Notes: generated by a model not told the origin, from the letters alone. A stretch of DNA of 64,000 bases from Lyngbya sp. PCC 8106 (GCF_000169095.1 NZ_AAVU01000013.1:62001-126000); one strand, 5' to 3'. Counted from the first letter of the stretch, positions 29,419 to 38,136 are shown. Numbers and translations are program-made.

Positions 29419-30523
29419 AACTTGTGAAATAATTAACGATCAAGGGATGTAGAGAAAAAAGAGCCGATGTTGTATATATGAGCGATCGCGCTTTGAGAAA
29501 CGCCAGAGTTCCTAACAGGGTATTTCCTGAGATCGAGGGTGCGAGATGCGATCGCAACTGGGAAAAAGAAAGGGGTGCATTTTGAGTTGCCAGAACTTTG
29601 ATGATTTGTTGTGCGGGTACGGATAAAGCGCTCAACTGTTCGTTTAATAGCTCACCAATATTTTCAGAAATTAGGGTGTTGTGGCTGAAGAAATTGGTGA
29701 GACTGCTATCAAAGAAACGCTGAATGATGGTGGCAACAATGGAAAGAATCAAAGGATTACCATCGTAATAGTCAACCAGGCGCTTCCATTCATCATCCGT
29801 TCCTTGAAATTTGCCTTTGGCGTTTAACATCTGTTGAATATCTGCAACTTGTAAACCCCGCACACAGAAAGAACGAACTCTCAAATTTTCCCCAATAAAG
29901 GGTTGAATTTCTGTTGGTTCGACTCGACTCGTTAGTATCACACAGCTTTGATGTTGTGCCTGTGCTAAGTGTTTTAGGAGTTGACTGTAGGCTTCATAAT
30001 CAGAATCATTTCTCGAAGCTGTTTTTGGAGTATGATTTGGCAGAATAGATTCAACGTTATCCAAAATTAATAAACAGCGTTTGTGTCTCAAAATATCCAT
30101 CAATTGCCGTATCTTAGCGTTGATATATTCTGGAATAGTCGGGTGAGACTCGCCGGAGAAATGGTTAATCAAATCATCGATAAAATCGCTAAAAGGCAAG
30201 GGAGAATGCGATCGCGATATTGGTTGAAGACTCCGCCAAACCAAAACTTTGAATTCCGGTTGTATTTGTTCTGCTAATTTAGTCGCCAACCAAGTTTTAC
30301 CAATACCAACAATACCGAAAAGCGTGATTAAACGACAGCGATCTTCTAGAACCCATTGCTTCAAAGTTTCCAATTCTATCCCGCGACCACAGAACACTGA
30401 AACATCCGGCGCTAAACCCCAACTCAACACATTATTTTTGGGAGGCGATGCTGTGACTAACGCTTCGCTTTCGGGGGTAAAAGGGACGAGTATAGTTGTT
30501 TCTTCATCTCCAATAGGAGACAT
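29417..30523 (-). CDS. NB-ARC (STAND) ATPase, truncated and split from its HTH domain
   Basis: 368 residues containing an NB-ARC/AP-ATPase module: an FCGRGIELETLKQW lead-in, P-loop GIVGIGKT (about 69-76), Walker B CLLILDNVES, the sensor-like VILTSRVEP and the GNPLILSIVAT (GLPL-type) motif, then a winged-helix start (about 300-365). STAND proteins of this cyanobacterial type normally continue into WD40 or TPR repeats; here the frame ends directly after, where a duplicated repeat boundary lies. The frame is also in phase with the HTH gene upstream, separated only by one TAA. It may be a decaying gene or a working two-cistron pair. Confidence 0.75.
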   Translation of the reverse strand: MSPIGDEETTILVPFTPESEALVTASPPKNNVLSWGLAPDVSVFCGRGIELETLKQWVLEDRCRLITLFGIVGIGKTWLATKLAEQIQPEFKVLVWRSLQPISRSHSPLPFSDFIDDLINHFSGESHPTIPEYINAKIRQLMDILRHKRCLLILDNVESILPNHTPKTASRNDSDYEAYSQLLKHLAQAQHQSCVILTSRVEPTEIQPFIGENLRVRSFCVRGLQVADIQQMLNAKGKFQGTDDEWKRLVDYYDGNPLILSIVATIIQRFFDSSLTNFFSHNTLISENIGELLNEQLSALSVPAQQIIKVLATQNAPLSFSQLRSHLAPSISGNTLLGTLAFLKARSLIYTTSALFSLHPLIVNYFTS

Positions 30524-30535
30524 ATAATCACCCGG

Positions 30536-30781
30536 TTATAAAGTTAGGTTAAAACCGTTAAAATAGCGCACCAAAGTTTGTAAATCAACACCTTTTTTTC
30601 GAGCGTGAACCTTGCTGAGAGTGTGGGTTGATAGTCCGGTTTGTTCGCTGAGAACTTCCAACGTGCAGGATTTGGTGAAATCGTTCCAAAGGTCAGTTTG
30701 GGATTCTGCGCTTCGGAGTTTCTGAAATCCTTGCTGAGTTAGAATGGCAACCTTTCTTCGTCGTTGTTTGAGGGTAGGCAT
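30536..30781 (-). CDS. Small HTH protein, N-terminal part of a split NB-ARC gene
   Basis: 81 residues with a basic start (LKQRRRKVAILTQQGFQKL) and a helix-turn-helix in LEVLSEQTGLSTHTLSKVHARK, then DLQTLVRYFNGFNLTL. This is the N-terminal module that cyanobacterial NB-ARC-WD40 proteins carry fused. The TAA stop (30536-30538) is followed in the same frame by Pro-Gly-Asp-Tyr and the Met of the NB-ARC frame, so a single codon change separates the two. Likely translated as one operon at best. Confidence 0.7.
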   Translation of the reverse strand: MPTLKQRRRKVAILTQQGFQKLRSAESQTDLWNDFTKSCTLEVLSEQTGLSTHTLSKVHARKKGVDLQTLVRYFNGFNLTL

Positions 30782-31038
30782 AGGTAAATGTGTGAAGGAA
30801 GATAAACAAAAACAAAAAGTAGATCAATTCTTCAAGAAAGATTGATATTTTACACATCCAATTTAACGAATGTTATACGGTTGTCAAGGGATGAGATCCC
30901 CTCAGAAGTCTTTTGGATGTGCTATTGGAGGTGTTTTTGTAAAGTTAGAAGTAAAGTTTCCTGCTTAAGTTCGCAAACTTCGATGGTTTTGTTAAAGGTG
31001 AAGAAGTTAAATAAGAGTTAAAAGAAGAGGTAGAAACT

Positions 31039-31428
31039 ATGTCTGTACCTAGACTCGGAACCTACGTTTCTGAAGACAACAACTTCAAAATTCAGGTTAT
31101 CTCGGCGGACGCATGGAATGGTCAAATCCAGGCTATTTATGAGACAAATTACAGTCCTGTAGGAGGATTTACCACAGAAGGCTTGATTGGGGGTTTTAGT
31201 TGGGTCTTCAGTAATCAACAAGGTAAGGATGGTGTAGCTCCATTTTTTATCACGTTCAGAGCTGGAAAACGTCCTGATGACCGTTCTTATAATATTGATG
31301 ATAGTTGGACAGGAGCTTACCAAGTAAACGACATCCTTCTGATGGATGGCGCACGTTCTTACATTGACAAAGAGGGAGTTGTGCAAGTAGTGAGCCTTGG
31401 AACTTTGAGATTCTCTCTGTCAAATTAA
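31039..31428 (+). CDS. Possible avidin-fold small protein
   Basis: 129 residues, beta-rich, no signal peptide, preceded by a good AGAGGTAG ribosome binding site. The layout resembles avidins: an N-terminal GTY strand, NGQIQAIYETNYSPVG like the avidin G-x-YxT-VG turn, FSWVFSN with a Trp, DDSWTGAYQVND like the avidin W-x-G-x-y strand, and a closing LGTLRFSL like the VG-x-x-F-T end. The first Trp of the biotin pocket is Tyr here and the WLL motif is ILL, so biotin binding is doubtful. The family assignment is by eye. A lone gene between the HTH/NB-ARC pair and a toxin-antitoxin pair. Confidence 0.45.
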   Translation: MSVPRLGTYVSEDNNFKIQVISADAWNGQIQAIYETNYSPVGGFTTEGLIGGFSWVFSNQQGKDGVAPFFITFRAGKRPDDRSYNIDDSWTGAYQVNDILLMDGARSYIDKEGVVQVVSLGTLRFSLSN

Positions 31429-31442
31429 GTTCTTAAAAAACC

Positions 31443-31460
31443 GGGAGAAGAAAATTCTTC
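31443..31460 (-). terminator. Hairpin with minus-strand T-tract
   Basis: GAGAAGAA / TTCTTCTC form a perfect 8-bp stem just after the avidin-like gene. Read on the minus strand the stem is followed by a T-run (complement of AAAAAACC at 31434-31441), so it could terminate transcripts coming from the toxin-antitoxin pair as well. Confidence 0.5.
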
Positions 31461-31497
31461 TCTTGCTCATTGAGCCAACAAACCCGCAGCTAGTTTT

Positions 31498-31586
31498 GTA
31501 GGTTGGGTTTCGTTACCTCAACCCATTATGATCTTTTCTGTTTTTCTGTGAATGTGTTGGGTTGCACTTCGTATAACCCAACCTAC
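31498..31586. repeat. Palindromic intergenic element, copy 1 (GTAGGTTGGGTT ends)
   Basis: Perfect 12-bp terminal inverted repeats GTAGGTTGGGTT / AACCCAACCTAC bound an 89-bp element with no coding capacity. It matches the style of the miniature palindromic repeats scattered in cyanobacterial genomes. A second, diverged copy lies at 32580-32668. Confidence 0.75.
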
Positions 31587-31614
31587 TTTTTTTCCTTAAT
31601 ATACATATTTACCC

Positions 31615-31869
31615 TTATCGTTTTAAGATTTGGTCATATTCATCATGAGTTCCAATCCATACCCAAATGTAATCCTGTCCATCTTGAACAGCTAATGCCC
31701 GATAGTTGAGTCCAATTCTAGCAGACCACAGTTTCCCAACTTTTTTAAACTGCAAAGAAGGATGATTTAAGTCACGTTTGAGTAACTTAAAGTTTTTTCT
31801 TGCAAGTTTTTGGATGGAGTCAGGTAACTCATTAAAACATTGCCAAAATCGTTGAGTCGTTTTATGCAA
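31615..31869 (-). CDS. RelE/ParE-type toxin
   Basis: 84 residues with the RelE-superfamily pattern: helical start with ELPDSIQKLARKNFKLL, then HPSLQFKKVGKLWSARIGLNYRALAV, a strand DYIWVWIGTHDEYD and a short basic tail. HigB/RelE members cleave mRNA on the ribosome; ParE members hit gyrase. Which applies is not clear. It starts with TTG immediately after the TAG of the antitoxin frame, so translation is coupled. A cytoplasmic toxin-antitoxin module is the likely role. Confidence 0.8.
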   Translation of the reverse strand: MHKTTQRFWQCFNELPDSIQKLARKNFKLLKRDLNHPSLQFKKVGKLWSARIGLNYRALAVQDGQDYIWVWIGTHDEYDQILKR

Positions 31870-32070
31870 CTAGAGTTCCTGTAGTTTATTGTGTGCTTTT
31901 TCGGTTAAGGCTTCTTCAATCAAGAAGTCTAGCTTTCCTGATAGAGAATCCGCTTCAATTTCTTTATCCCACTGTTCCCAGTCTAACTCGATTATCCATT
32001 TTTTTAAATCGTTGAATTCATCAGAGGAAAGAGATTGAATTGCTGCTTGAATTTCTTTAACTGTAGCCAT
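31870..32070 (-). CDS. Antitoxin partner of the RelE/ParE-type toxin
   Basis: 66 residues, acidic and helical: MATVKEIQAAIQSLSSDEFNDLKKW followed by IELDWEQWDKEIEADSLSGKLDFLIEEA. Proteins of this form sit directly upstream of RelE-like toxins in many cyanobacteria. There is zero spacing to the toxin start. No DNA-binding motif is obvious, so autoregulation cannot be inferred. Confidence 0.8.
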   Translation of the reverse strand: MATVKEIQAAIQSLSSDEFNDLKKWIIELDWEQWDKEIEADSLSGKLDFLIEEALTEKAHNKLQEL

Positions 32071-32172
32071 ATCAGATTATTAGGAGACTCGTTTTCTATA
32101 TTTTAGCAAGTAACAAGAATATAATTGTCACTCCATCTATATTACATTACACTCCCAACCCAAGTTCAGCTT

Positions 32173-32526
32173 TTAAGCTTCCTTAAGTTTTAGCAATGCT
32201 TTCGCCTTAGCCACCCGCACCAAATGTTCAACATATTCATATTGTTGCCATGAACGTTCCTCTTCAGGCGTCAACCCAACTGTTCTATTTTTTTCCAGCA
32301 AATTGTTGATATGTTGTTGTAATGCTTCCGACGGCTTCAACGCCAAAATTTCCTCTGGGGTGGGAAGATTTGCCAAGAATTCTAACACATCTGCTAATCC
32401 AGAAAATCCAGATTGAACATCCGCACTCCATTCCCGCAAACCCAGTTCTAAAATTTGGGGTAACTGCTCTTGCAATGAACTTAACCGCATCGCCAATTCA
32501 TCTGAAACTTCGACTTTAATCTGCAT
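32173..32526 (-). CDS. Cyanobacterial hypothetical protein, antitoxin-like
   Basis: The ATG giving MQIKVEVSDELAMRL is preferred over a GTG six codons upstream. The 117 residues are helical with the recurring pattern LPQILELGLREW, LADVLEFLANLPTPEEIL, and EERSWQQYEYVEHLVRVAKAKALLKL. Proteins of this look are widespread in filamentous cyanobacteria and often sit next to PIN or RelE toxins; here no toxin follows within 100 nt, although the RelE-type pair is just beyond. Function not established. Confidence 0.65.
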   Translation of the reverse strand: MQIKVEVSDELAMRLSSLQEQLPQILELGLREWSADVQSGFSGLADVLEFLANLPTPEEILALKPSEALQQHINNLLEKNRTVGLTPEEERSWQQYEYVEHLVRVAKAKALLKLKEA

Positions 32527-32579
32527 GATCGAGCTTTGAAACACTTAAAGAGATTTGTGTTAATCGTAGCGCTAATTTT

Positions 32580-32668
32580 GTAGCTTGGGTTGAGATAACG
32601 AAACCCAACATTATCTTTTCCTTGTTGATATGGATGTGTTGGGTTGAAATTTGTTTAAAACAACCTAC
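32580..32668. repeat. Palindromic intergenic element, copy 2 (diverged)
   Basis: The left end GTAGCTTGGGTT resembles copy 1 at 31498-31586, while the right end AAAACAACCTAC has decayed. The segment TGGGTTGAGATAACGAAACCCA is nearly the reverse complement of the corresponding segment in copy 1, so the inner part appears inverted. The rest of the 32527-32929 gap shows no gene. Confidence 0.65.
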
Positions 32669-32929
32669 TTTTTTTAGGTTTTAATTTAATAAATTTAAGA
32701 TAACGCTTTAACTAATATTCGTATTAACGGTTTAATTTAGATCTAAAAGTTTAATCTATAGTTTTGTAGGCGGCTTTCACTGGGTATTTTTCTGGAGTCA
32801 GCTTTGGACTTTTTCATGTTCACACACGGGTTAAATGATCAAACTGCCATAAAACAGCAACATCAAGCACAACAGTAAATCTCAGCTTGAGTATAATTTT
32901 TATCTTAATCACTCTAAACTCAAGCAATT

Positions 32930-34555
32930 ATGAGCTTACATCAAAAAATTCAAGACCTCTTTCCGTCTGAAGACACTATCCCCTCAGAATTTCGCCTAGA
33001 AACCCCTCTGGATCAAAAAGAGTATCTGATTGATGGAGAATTGCGAATTTGGGATGGCCCACAAGAGGAAGTTCATTCACCTCTACGCTTAAAAACATCC
33101 AATGGCTTAAATACCCACCTGATCGGACAATTTCCCTTAATGAGTGAGGAAGCAGCATTAGCTGTCTTGCAAGCGGCTTTAAATGCCTATGATTCGGGTC
33201 GAGGCTTGTGGCCAACTTTGTCGGTACAAAAACGGATAGAACACGTCCAAGACTTTGCTTATCGCATGAAAGAAAAGCGGTCTGAAGTGATTAATCTTCT
33301 CATGTGGGAAATTTGTAAATCTTATGCAGATTCCGCTAAAGAATTTGATCGCACATTAGACTATATTGCTAGCACGATTGATGCACTAAAAGATTTAGAT
33401 CGACGCTGTTCTCGCTTTGAGATTGAGGAAGGGGTTATCGGTCAAATTCGACGCGCTCCTTTGGGGGTTGTGTTGTGTATGGGGCCTTCTAACTATCCTT
33501 TGAATGAGACGTTTACCACTTTAATTCCAGCGTTAATTATGGGCAATACTGCAATTTTAAAAATGCCCCGACCTGGAACATTATTGAACCGTCCTTTACT
33601 CGAAGCTTTTCAAAAAGCTTTTCCCCCTGGTGTTGTTAATTCTGTCTACGGTGCAGGTCGAGAAGTAACTCCACCGATTATGAGTTCTGGTAAAATTAAT
33701 GCGATCGCTTTTATTGGCTCGAGTAAAGCGGCAGATCGCATCGAACGACTACACCCCCAACCTCATCGACTCCGAACTATTTTAGCATTAGAAGCCAAAA
33801 ATCCAGCGATTGTTTTACCTCATGCTGATTTAGATGTCGCAGTCAAAGAATGTATTTTGGGAACGCTTTCTTACAACGGACAGCGCTGTACAGCGTTAAA
33901 AATTCTGTTCATTCATCGACAAATTGCTGATCAGTTTTTAGAGAAGTTTAAGGCAGCAGTGAGTGAGCTAAAAATGGGAATGCCTTGGGAAGAAGGGGTT
34001 AAATTAACTCCGATTGCCGAGCCAGGAAAACCTCAATATCTGACTGATTTAGTTGAGGATGCTAAACAGCATGGCGCTGAAGTGATTAATGAAGCTGGAG
34101 GTACTGTTAATGAGACATTTTTCTTTCCGGCGATTCTCTATCCTGTGAATGAAAAAATGCGCGTTTATTCAGAAGAACAATTCGGCCCGGTTGTCCCGAT
34201 TATCCCCTTTGATGATATCGAGACTCCGATTGAGTATATTGTGAACTCCAACTATGGTCAACAAGTGAGTATTTTTGGAGAATATATCGATGATATTGCT
34301 CAACTGATTGATCCGTTGGTGAATCAGGTTTGTCGGGTAAATATTAATAGTCAATGTCAGCGTGGGCCTGATACTTTTCCCTTTACTGGACGCAAAGATT
34401 CTGCCGAAGGAACGTTATCAGTTTCGGATGCTTTGCGCTCATTTTCAATTCGGACTTTAGTGGCAACTAAAGATATTGAGCAGAATAAAAGCTTAATTTC
34501 TAAAATGGTTCGAGAACGGAAATCTAACTTCCTTTCTACTGATTTTATTCTGTAA
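32930..34555 (+). CDS. NADP-dependent glyceraldehyde-3-phosphate dehydrogenase-like (GapN type) aldehyde dehydrogenase
   Basis: 541-residue aldehyde dehydrogenase. Catalytic residues are visible: Asn188 in PSNYPLNE, Glu288 in LEAKN, and nucleophile Cys320 in NGQRCTAL. The coenzyme-binding region holds AFIGSSKAA, and EEQFGPVVPI is the family's late motif. The RCTALK and PSNYPLNE forms, and length above 500, fit non-phosphorylating glyceraldehyde-3-phosphate dehydrogenases (GapN/plant ALDH11), which oxidise the triose to 3-phosphoglycerate while making NADPH. That substrate is inferred. A GC-rich inverted repeat follows the stop. Confidence 0.85.
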   Translation: MSLHQKIQDLFPSEDTIPSEFRLETPLDQKEYLIDGELRIWDGPQEEVHSPLRLKTSNGLNTHLIGQFPLMSEEAALAVLQAALNAYDSGRGLWPTLSVQKRIEHVQDFAYRMKEKRSEVINLLMWEICKSYADSAKEFDRTLDYIASTIDALKDLDRRCSRFEIEEGVIGQIRRAPLGVVLCMGPSNYPLNETFTTLIPALIMGNTAILKMPRPGTLLNRPLLEAFQKAFPPGVVNSVYGAGREVTPPIMSSGKINAIAFIGSSKAADRIERLHPQPHRLRTILALEAKNPAIVLPHADLDVAVKECILGTLSYNGQRCTALKILFIHRQIADQFLEKFKAAVSELKMGMPWEEGVKLTPIAEPGKPQYLTDLVEDAKQHGAEVINEAGGTVNETFFFPAILYPVNEKMRVYSEEQFGPVVPIIPFDDIETPIEYIVNSNYGQQVSIFGEYIDDIAQLIDPLVNQVCRVNINSQCQRGPDTFPFTGRKDSAEGTLSVSDALRSFSIRTLVATKDIEQNKSLISKMVRERKSNFLSTDFIL

Positions 34556-34560
34556 AAATA

Positions 34561-34614
34561 GAGCGGGTTTATGGATGTTTGTTGTCGGATGAATAAACTT
34601 CTGTGAACCCGCTC
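34561..34614 (+). terminator. Inverted repeat after the gapN-like gene
   Basis: GAGCGGGTT pairs perfectly with AACCCGCTC, separated by about 36 nt, 5 nt after the stop codon. No T-tract follows, so it may slow or stabilise the 3' end rather than act as a classical terminator. Confidence 0.45.
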
Positions 34615-34695
34615 CCACTCAGTTGATTTGAGGAATAGAACGGTTAAGTCATTAGACTGCTAAATCCATGAGAGTTGTTATATTAGAAGAACGGT

Positions 34696-36213
34696 ATGCT
34701 TTTGCTAATCCGTGAGTTATTTTATAGCATCAGGATTATGCTGTCGTTCTTTTCTCGGGTGGGGTTGAAGTTGACTCGTCTCCTTTATCGACGAATTATT
34801 TTGGTTTTGACCTTGCTTTGTTTGGTGGGAGTGGGGGGATCAATCTGGAATATGTCGCGTTTAACATCTAATCTGATTAAATCTCAAGCCCTTCAAAATG
34901 CAAAACTTTATGCGAATACACTTACAGAGTCTCGTACTCTTTACAGTTCAGAAGTGGTGAGTCGAGTCAAAAAGGATAATCTAATTCGAGTCAGCCACGA
35001 TTATCTGATTCATCCTGGGGCTATTCCTTTGCCTGCTACCTTTTTGATAGAATTAGGGGAGCAGATTGGAGCCATGAAACCGGGAGTTTCAGTTCGATTA
35101 TATAGTGATTATCCTTTTCCTTGGCGAAAAGAAACGGGCGGAGCTAGAGATGATTTTGAACGAGAAGCCCTGATTTTTTTGAAACAAAATCCTAATAATA
35201 CTTTTTTTCGGTTTGAACAATTTAATGGATTATCTACCTTTCGTTACACTCAAGCTGATATTCTAAAACCGAGTTGTGTTGCTTGTCATAATAGTTATCC
35301 GGGAACTCCGAAGACGGATTGGAAAGTGGGAGATGTACGCGGAATTTTAGAAATTACTCAACCGTTAGATCATATTAATCGACAGGTACACGTTGGACTG
35401 AGAGGAACCAGTATAATGTTAACTGGACTGTCTATACTTGCAATTTCTGCTTTAACGTTAGTCATCGGTCGGTTACGTCAAACTTCAGAAGAATTAGAAC
35501 AACGAGTCTTTGAACGCACGACTGAATTAAGAAGGGCAAATATTGAACTCTCGAATGAGCAGAAAAAATCAGAGGAGTTATTACTTTCTATTTTACCTCA
35601 GTCCATTGCTAATCGACTCAAAAACGGAGAAGTTAATATTGCGGATTGTTTCGCAGAAGCAACGATTTTATTTGCAGATATTGTGGGTTTTACAACACTT
35701 TCTAAGGAAGTTAAACCGGAAAAGGTGGTTAGAATATTGAATGAAATTTTTTCTGATTTTGATCGACTGTGCGATCGCTACAAGTTAGAGAAGATTAAAA
35801 CGATTGGTGATGCTTATATGGTAGTTGGTGGACTCCCAAATCCTCGAAAAGATCATGCAGCCGCAATAGCAGAAATGGCACTAGATATGTTAGATGACTT
35901 GAATCAGTTTAATGCGAAAAATAATGTTAAACTTGAAATCAGAATCGGGATTAATTCCGGCCCAGTTATTGCAGGTATCATTGGTACAAAAAAGTTTATT
36001 TATGACTTGTGGGGAGATGCGGTTAATACAGCTAGCCGTATGGAATCTCATGGAATTGCCGGAGAAATTCAACTCACTGAAACAACTTTTGATTACTTAC
36101 AGAAAGAGTTTCTTTTTGTTGAACGCGGATTAATTGAAATTAAAGGAAAAGGTAAAATGAGAACTTATTTGCTCAAAGGAAGACGATTAAAATCGATTAA
36201 ATATCAAACTTAA
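34696..36213 (+). CDS. Membrane adenylate cyclase with Tll0287-like heme domain
   Basis: 505 residues (alternative ATG at 34738 removes 14). Two transmembrane helices (about 33-52 and 239-258) frame a periplasmic Tll0287-like/DUF3365 domain that contains the c-type heme motif CVACH (194-198). A signalling helix (about 262-295) leads to a class III cyclase domain. Metal aspartates are Asp328 (FADIVGFT) and Asp372; the purine-selecting pair is Lys368 (KIKTIGDAY) and Asp437 (YDLWGDAVN), which is the adenylate rather than guanylate pattern. It probably converts a periplasmic redox or heme-ligand signal to cAMP. Expected to dimerise. Confidence 0.85.
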   Translation: MLLLIRELFYSIRIMLSFFSRVGLKLTRLLYRRIILVLTLLCLVGVGGSIWNMSRLTSNLIKSQALQNAKLYANTLTESRTLYSSEVVSRVKKDNLIRVSHDYLIHPGAIPLPATFLIELGEQIGAMKPGVSVRLYSDYPFPWRKETGGARDDFEREALIFLKQNPNNTFFRFEQFNGLSTFRYTQADILKPSCVACHNSYPGTPKTDWKVGDVRGILEITQPLDHINRQVHVGLRGTSIMLTGLSILAISALTLVIGRLRQTSEELEQRVFERTTELRRANIELSNEQKKSEELLLSILPQSIANRLKNGEVNIADCFAEATILFADIVGFTTLSKEVKPEKVVRILNEIFSDFDRLCDRYKLEKIKTIGDAYMVVGGLPNPRKDHAAAIAEMALDMLDDLNQFNAKNNVKLEIRIGINSGPVIAGIIGTKKFIYDLWGDAVNTASRMESHGIAGEIQLTETTFDYLQKEFLFVERGLIEIKGKGKMRTYLLKGRRLKSIKYQT

Positions 36214-36376
36214 TTCCTCAAAAAAATATAAAAATTAATTTAAAATTATAAACCAATATTTAAAATTTATATCAATAGTTTTATGAAGATTAATATCAAA
36301 CTCGATTAACTCGACTTGCATTTTTTTGGGTTTTGCGTCACAACATAAAGAATAGCTAACTTTATTGGTATCCAAC

Positions 36377-37462
36377 GTGTCTGATTTTCTCCAACAAACA
36401 GAAGCCTATTTACAAACTTACATTACTCCTATTGCTAATGAAATTGATAGTTCCTCTCACCGACTTCAAGATGCTTTAGAAGGGTTAGGAAATTTGGGTG
36501 TTTTAGCTTTGCGAGTTCCCCAAAAGTGGGGCGGAAAACAAGCCAGTGCGGAAAATTTTACTCAATTTCAAGAACTCATTTCCCGATATTCTGGGGCGTT
36601 AGCATTTCTACAAACCCAACATCAAAGTGCAGCGGGAATGTTAATGCAGAGTTCAAATACTGAACTTCAAGATATCTATCTTCCCCAAATGAGTCACGGA
36701 AAAATTAAAGTTGGTGTTGGTTTTTCTCAGCTTAGACGGAGTGGAAAACCGACAATTGTGGCGAAAGAAGTTAGGGGCGGATATGAAATTAATGGAGAGG
36801 TTCCCTGGATAACGGGATGGACTATTTTTCAATACTTTATTATCGCTGCAACTTTACCGGATGGACGGGCGGTTTTTGGGTTGGTTCCGTTTGAAAATAT
36901 AAACACTTCCCAAGGAGAAATTAAACTCAGTTCTCCGATGTCTTTGTGTGCGATGACGTCTACAAATACTGTTACCGCGACTTTAACTCAATGGTTTTTA
37001 CCATCAGAAAAAGTGGTTTCTCTTAAACCTGCGGGTTGGATCACAGAAAATGATCAAAAAAATGCTTTAAAAGCAAGTTTTTTTGCACTCGGATGTGCGA
37101 GGGCGGGGTTGGATATTCTTGAAATTGCTTTTGATAAAAAAGGATTTAATTTTATTCAAGACAGTGCTAATCTATTAAAGGAGGAACTCCATCAATGTCG
37201 GACAAAAATTCAACACGCTCAACAAAATTCGACTTTGAGTTTAGCAGAAAAATATCAACTTAGGGCTTGGGCAATTAATTTAGCGATACGTTGTAGTCAT
37301 GGGGCGGTTATTGCCTCAAGTGGGGCGGCGAATTTAAGCCAACATAACGCCCAACGAGTATATCGAGAAGCGTTAGTTTATAGTATTTCCGGTCAAACAA
37401 AAGGCTTAATGGAAGCAAGTTTAAATACTGTTATTGAGTCAAATATTGATTCAAAATCTTAG
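36377..37462 (+). CDS. Acyl-CoA dehydrogenase family flavoprotein
   Basis: The start is the GTG giving MSDFLQQTEAYLQ; a TTG 12 nt upstream is possible. The 361 residues show the acyl-CoA dehydrogenase N-terminal helical domain (GVLALRVPQKWGG), a middle beta domain (GVGFSQLRRSGKP, GGYEINGEVPWITGW) and a C-terminal helical bundle ending in GQTKGLMEASLN. No clear catalytic glutamate is seen at the usual site, and the PWITGW form resembles the monooxygenase/DszC-like side of the superfamily. Substrate unknown. It stands alone, 163 nt after the cyclase. Confidence 0.75.
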   Translation: MSDFLQQTEAYLQTYITPIANEIDSSSHRLQDALEGLGNLGVLALRVPQKWGGKQASAENFTQFQELISRYSGALAFLQTQHQSAAGMLMQSSNTELQDIYLPQMSHGKIKVGVGFSQLRRSGKPTIVAKEVRGGYEINGEVPWITGWTIFQYFIIAATLPDGRAVFGLVPFENINTSQGEIKLSSPMSLCAMTSTNTVTATLTQWFLPSEKVVSLKPAGWITENDQKNALKASFFALGCARAGLDILEIAFDKKGFNFIQDSANLLKEELHQCRTKIQHAQQNSTLSLAEKYQLRAWAINLAIRCSHGAVIASSGAANLSQHNAQRVYREALVYSISGQTKGLMEASLNTVIESNIDSKS

Positions 37463-38136
37463 GTCAAATTTCATTAATGACTATTCTTAAATGGGTTAAA
37501 AGCCAAACTACACCCACTGAAAAATTGCAATAACTCGAACTTTAAAGCAAGAACAAACTCAGATCGGATACAAATTAGGATTGTTTCTGAGAATTTCTTG
37601 CAACTACGAAACAAATTGTCGAGCATTTTAGCAATCATCTTCCCTCTTTTTAATCTAATACATACATAAGTCTTTTTGTCAAGTTAATTTTTATTATCTA
37701 TTTTGAAGAGTAATCACTCACAAAATGTCAAGTTTTGTTAAGAAAACTTTAGATTTTCTTATCGAATTATGTCAGTTCAGGCAAAAAAAGGTTTTGAGTT
37801 AACGTTTTCTGCTAACAATACTCATAGTGCTTTTTCGTGGAATTGAATAACAATAGGAAATATTGCGCGATCGCAAGTGACCTAACGCTTAATTCAATTT
37901 TACAGAAATGGCCATTAAGAAATCTCAAAAGTTGAGGAGAAATCCAACACTTAAAGTTTCTAATCGCCAGCACTCAAATCCAAGAAACAGAAACCAGCAA
38001 TTCCAACGGTAAGCCAAAGGGTTAACTCGCGATCCTATTTCTGCTAATCGTCTGCTGATCAATCTGTTTCAAAATTCAGCCTAGTCTGATATTTTCAACT
38101 TAAAGAAAGCCGATTAAAAGGGACTGAAAGGTTTAT
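37463..38136. other. chlH upstream region
   Basis: 674 nt without a recognisable gene, AT-rich, with one HIP1-like GCGATCGC at about 37868. A possible promoter is TTGTCA (37676-37681) with TATTTT 17 nt later, but the match is weak. The length suggests a regulated promoter or a long leader for chlH. Confidence 0.45.
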
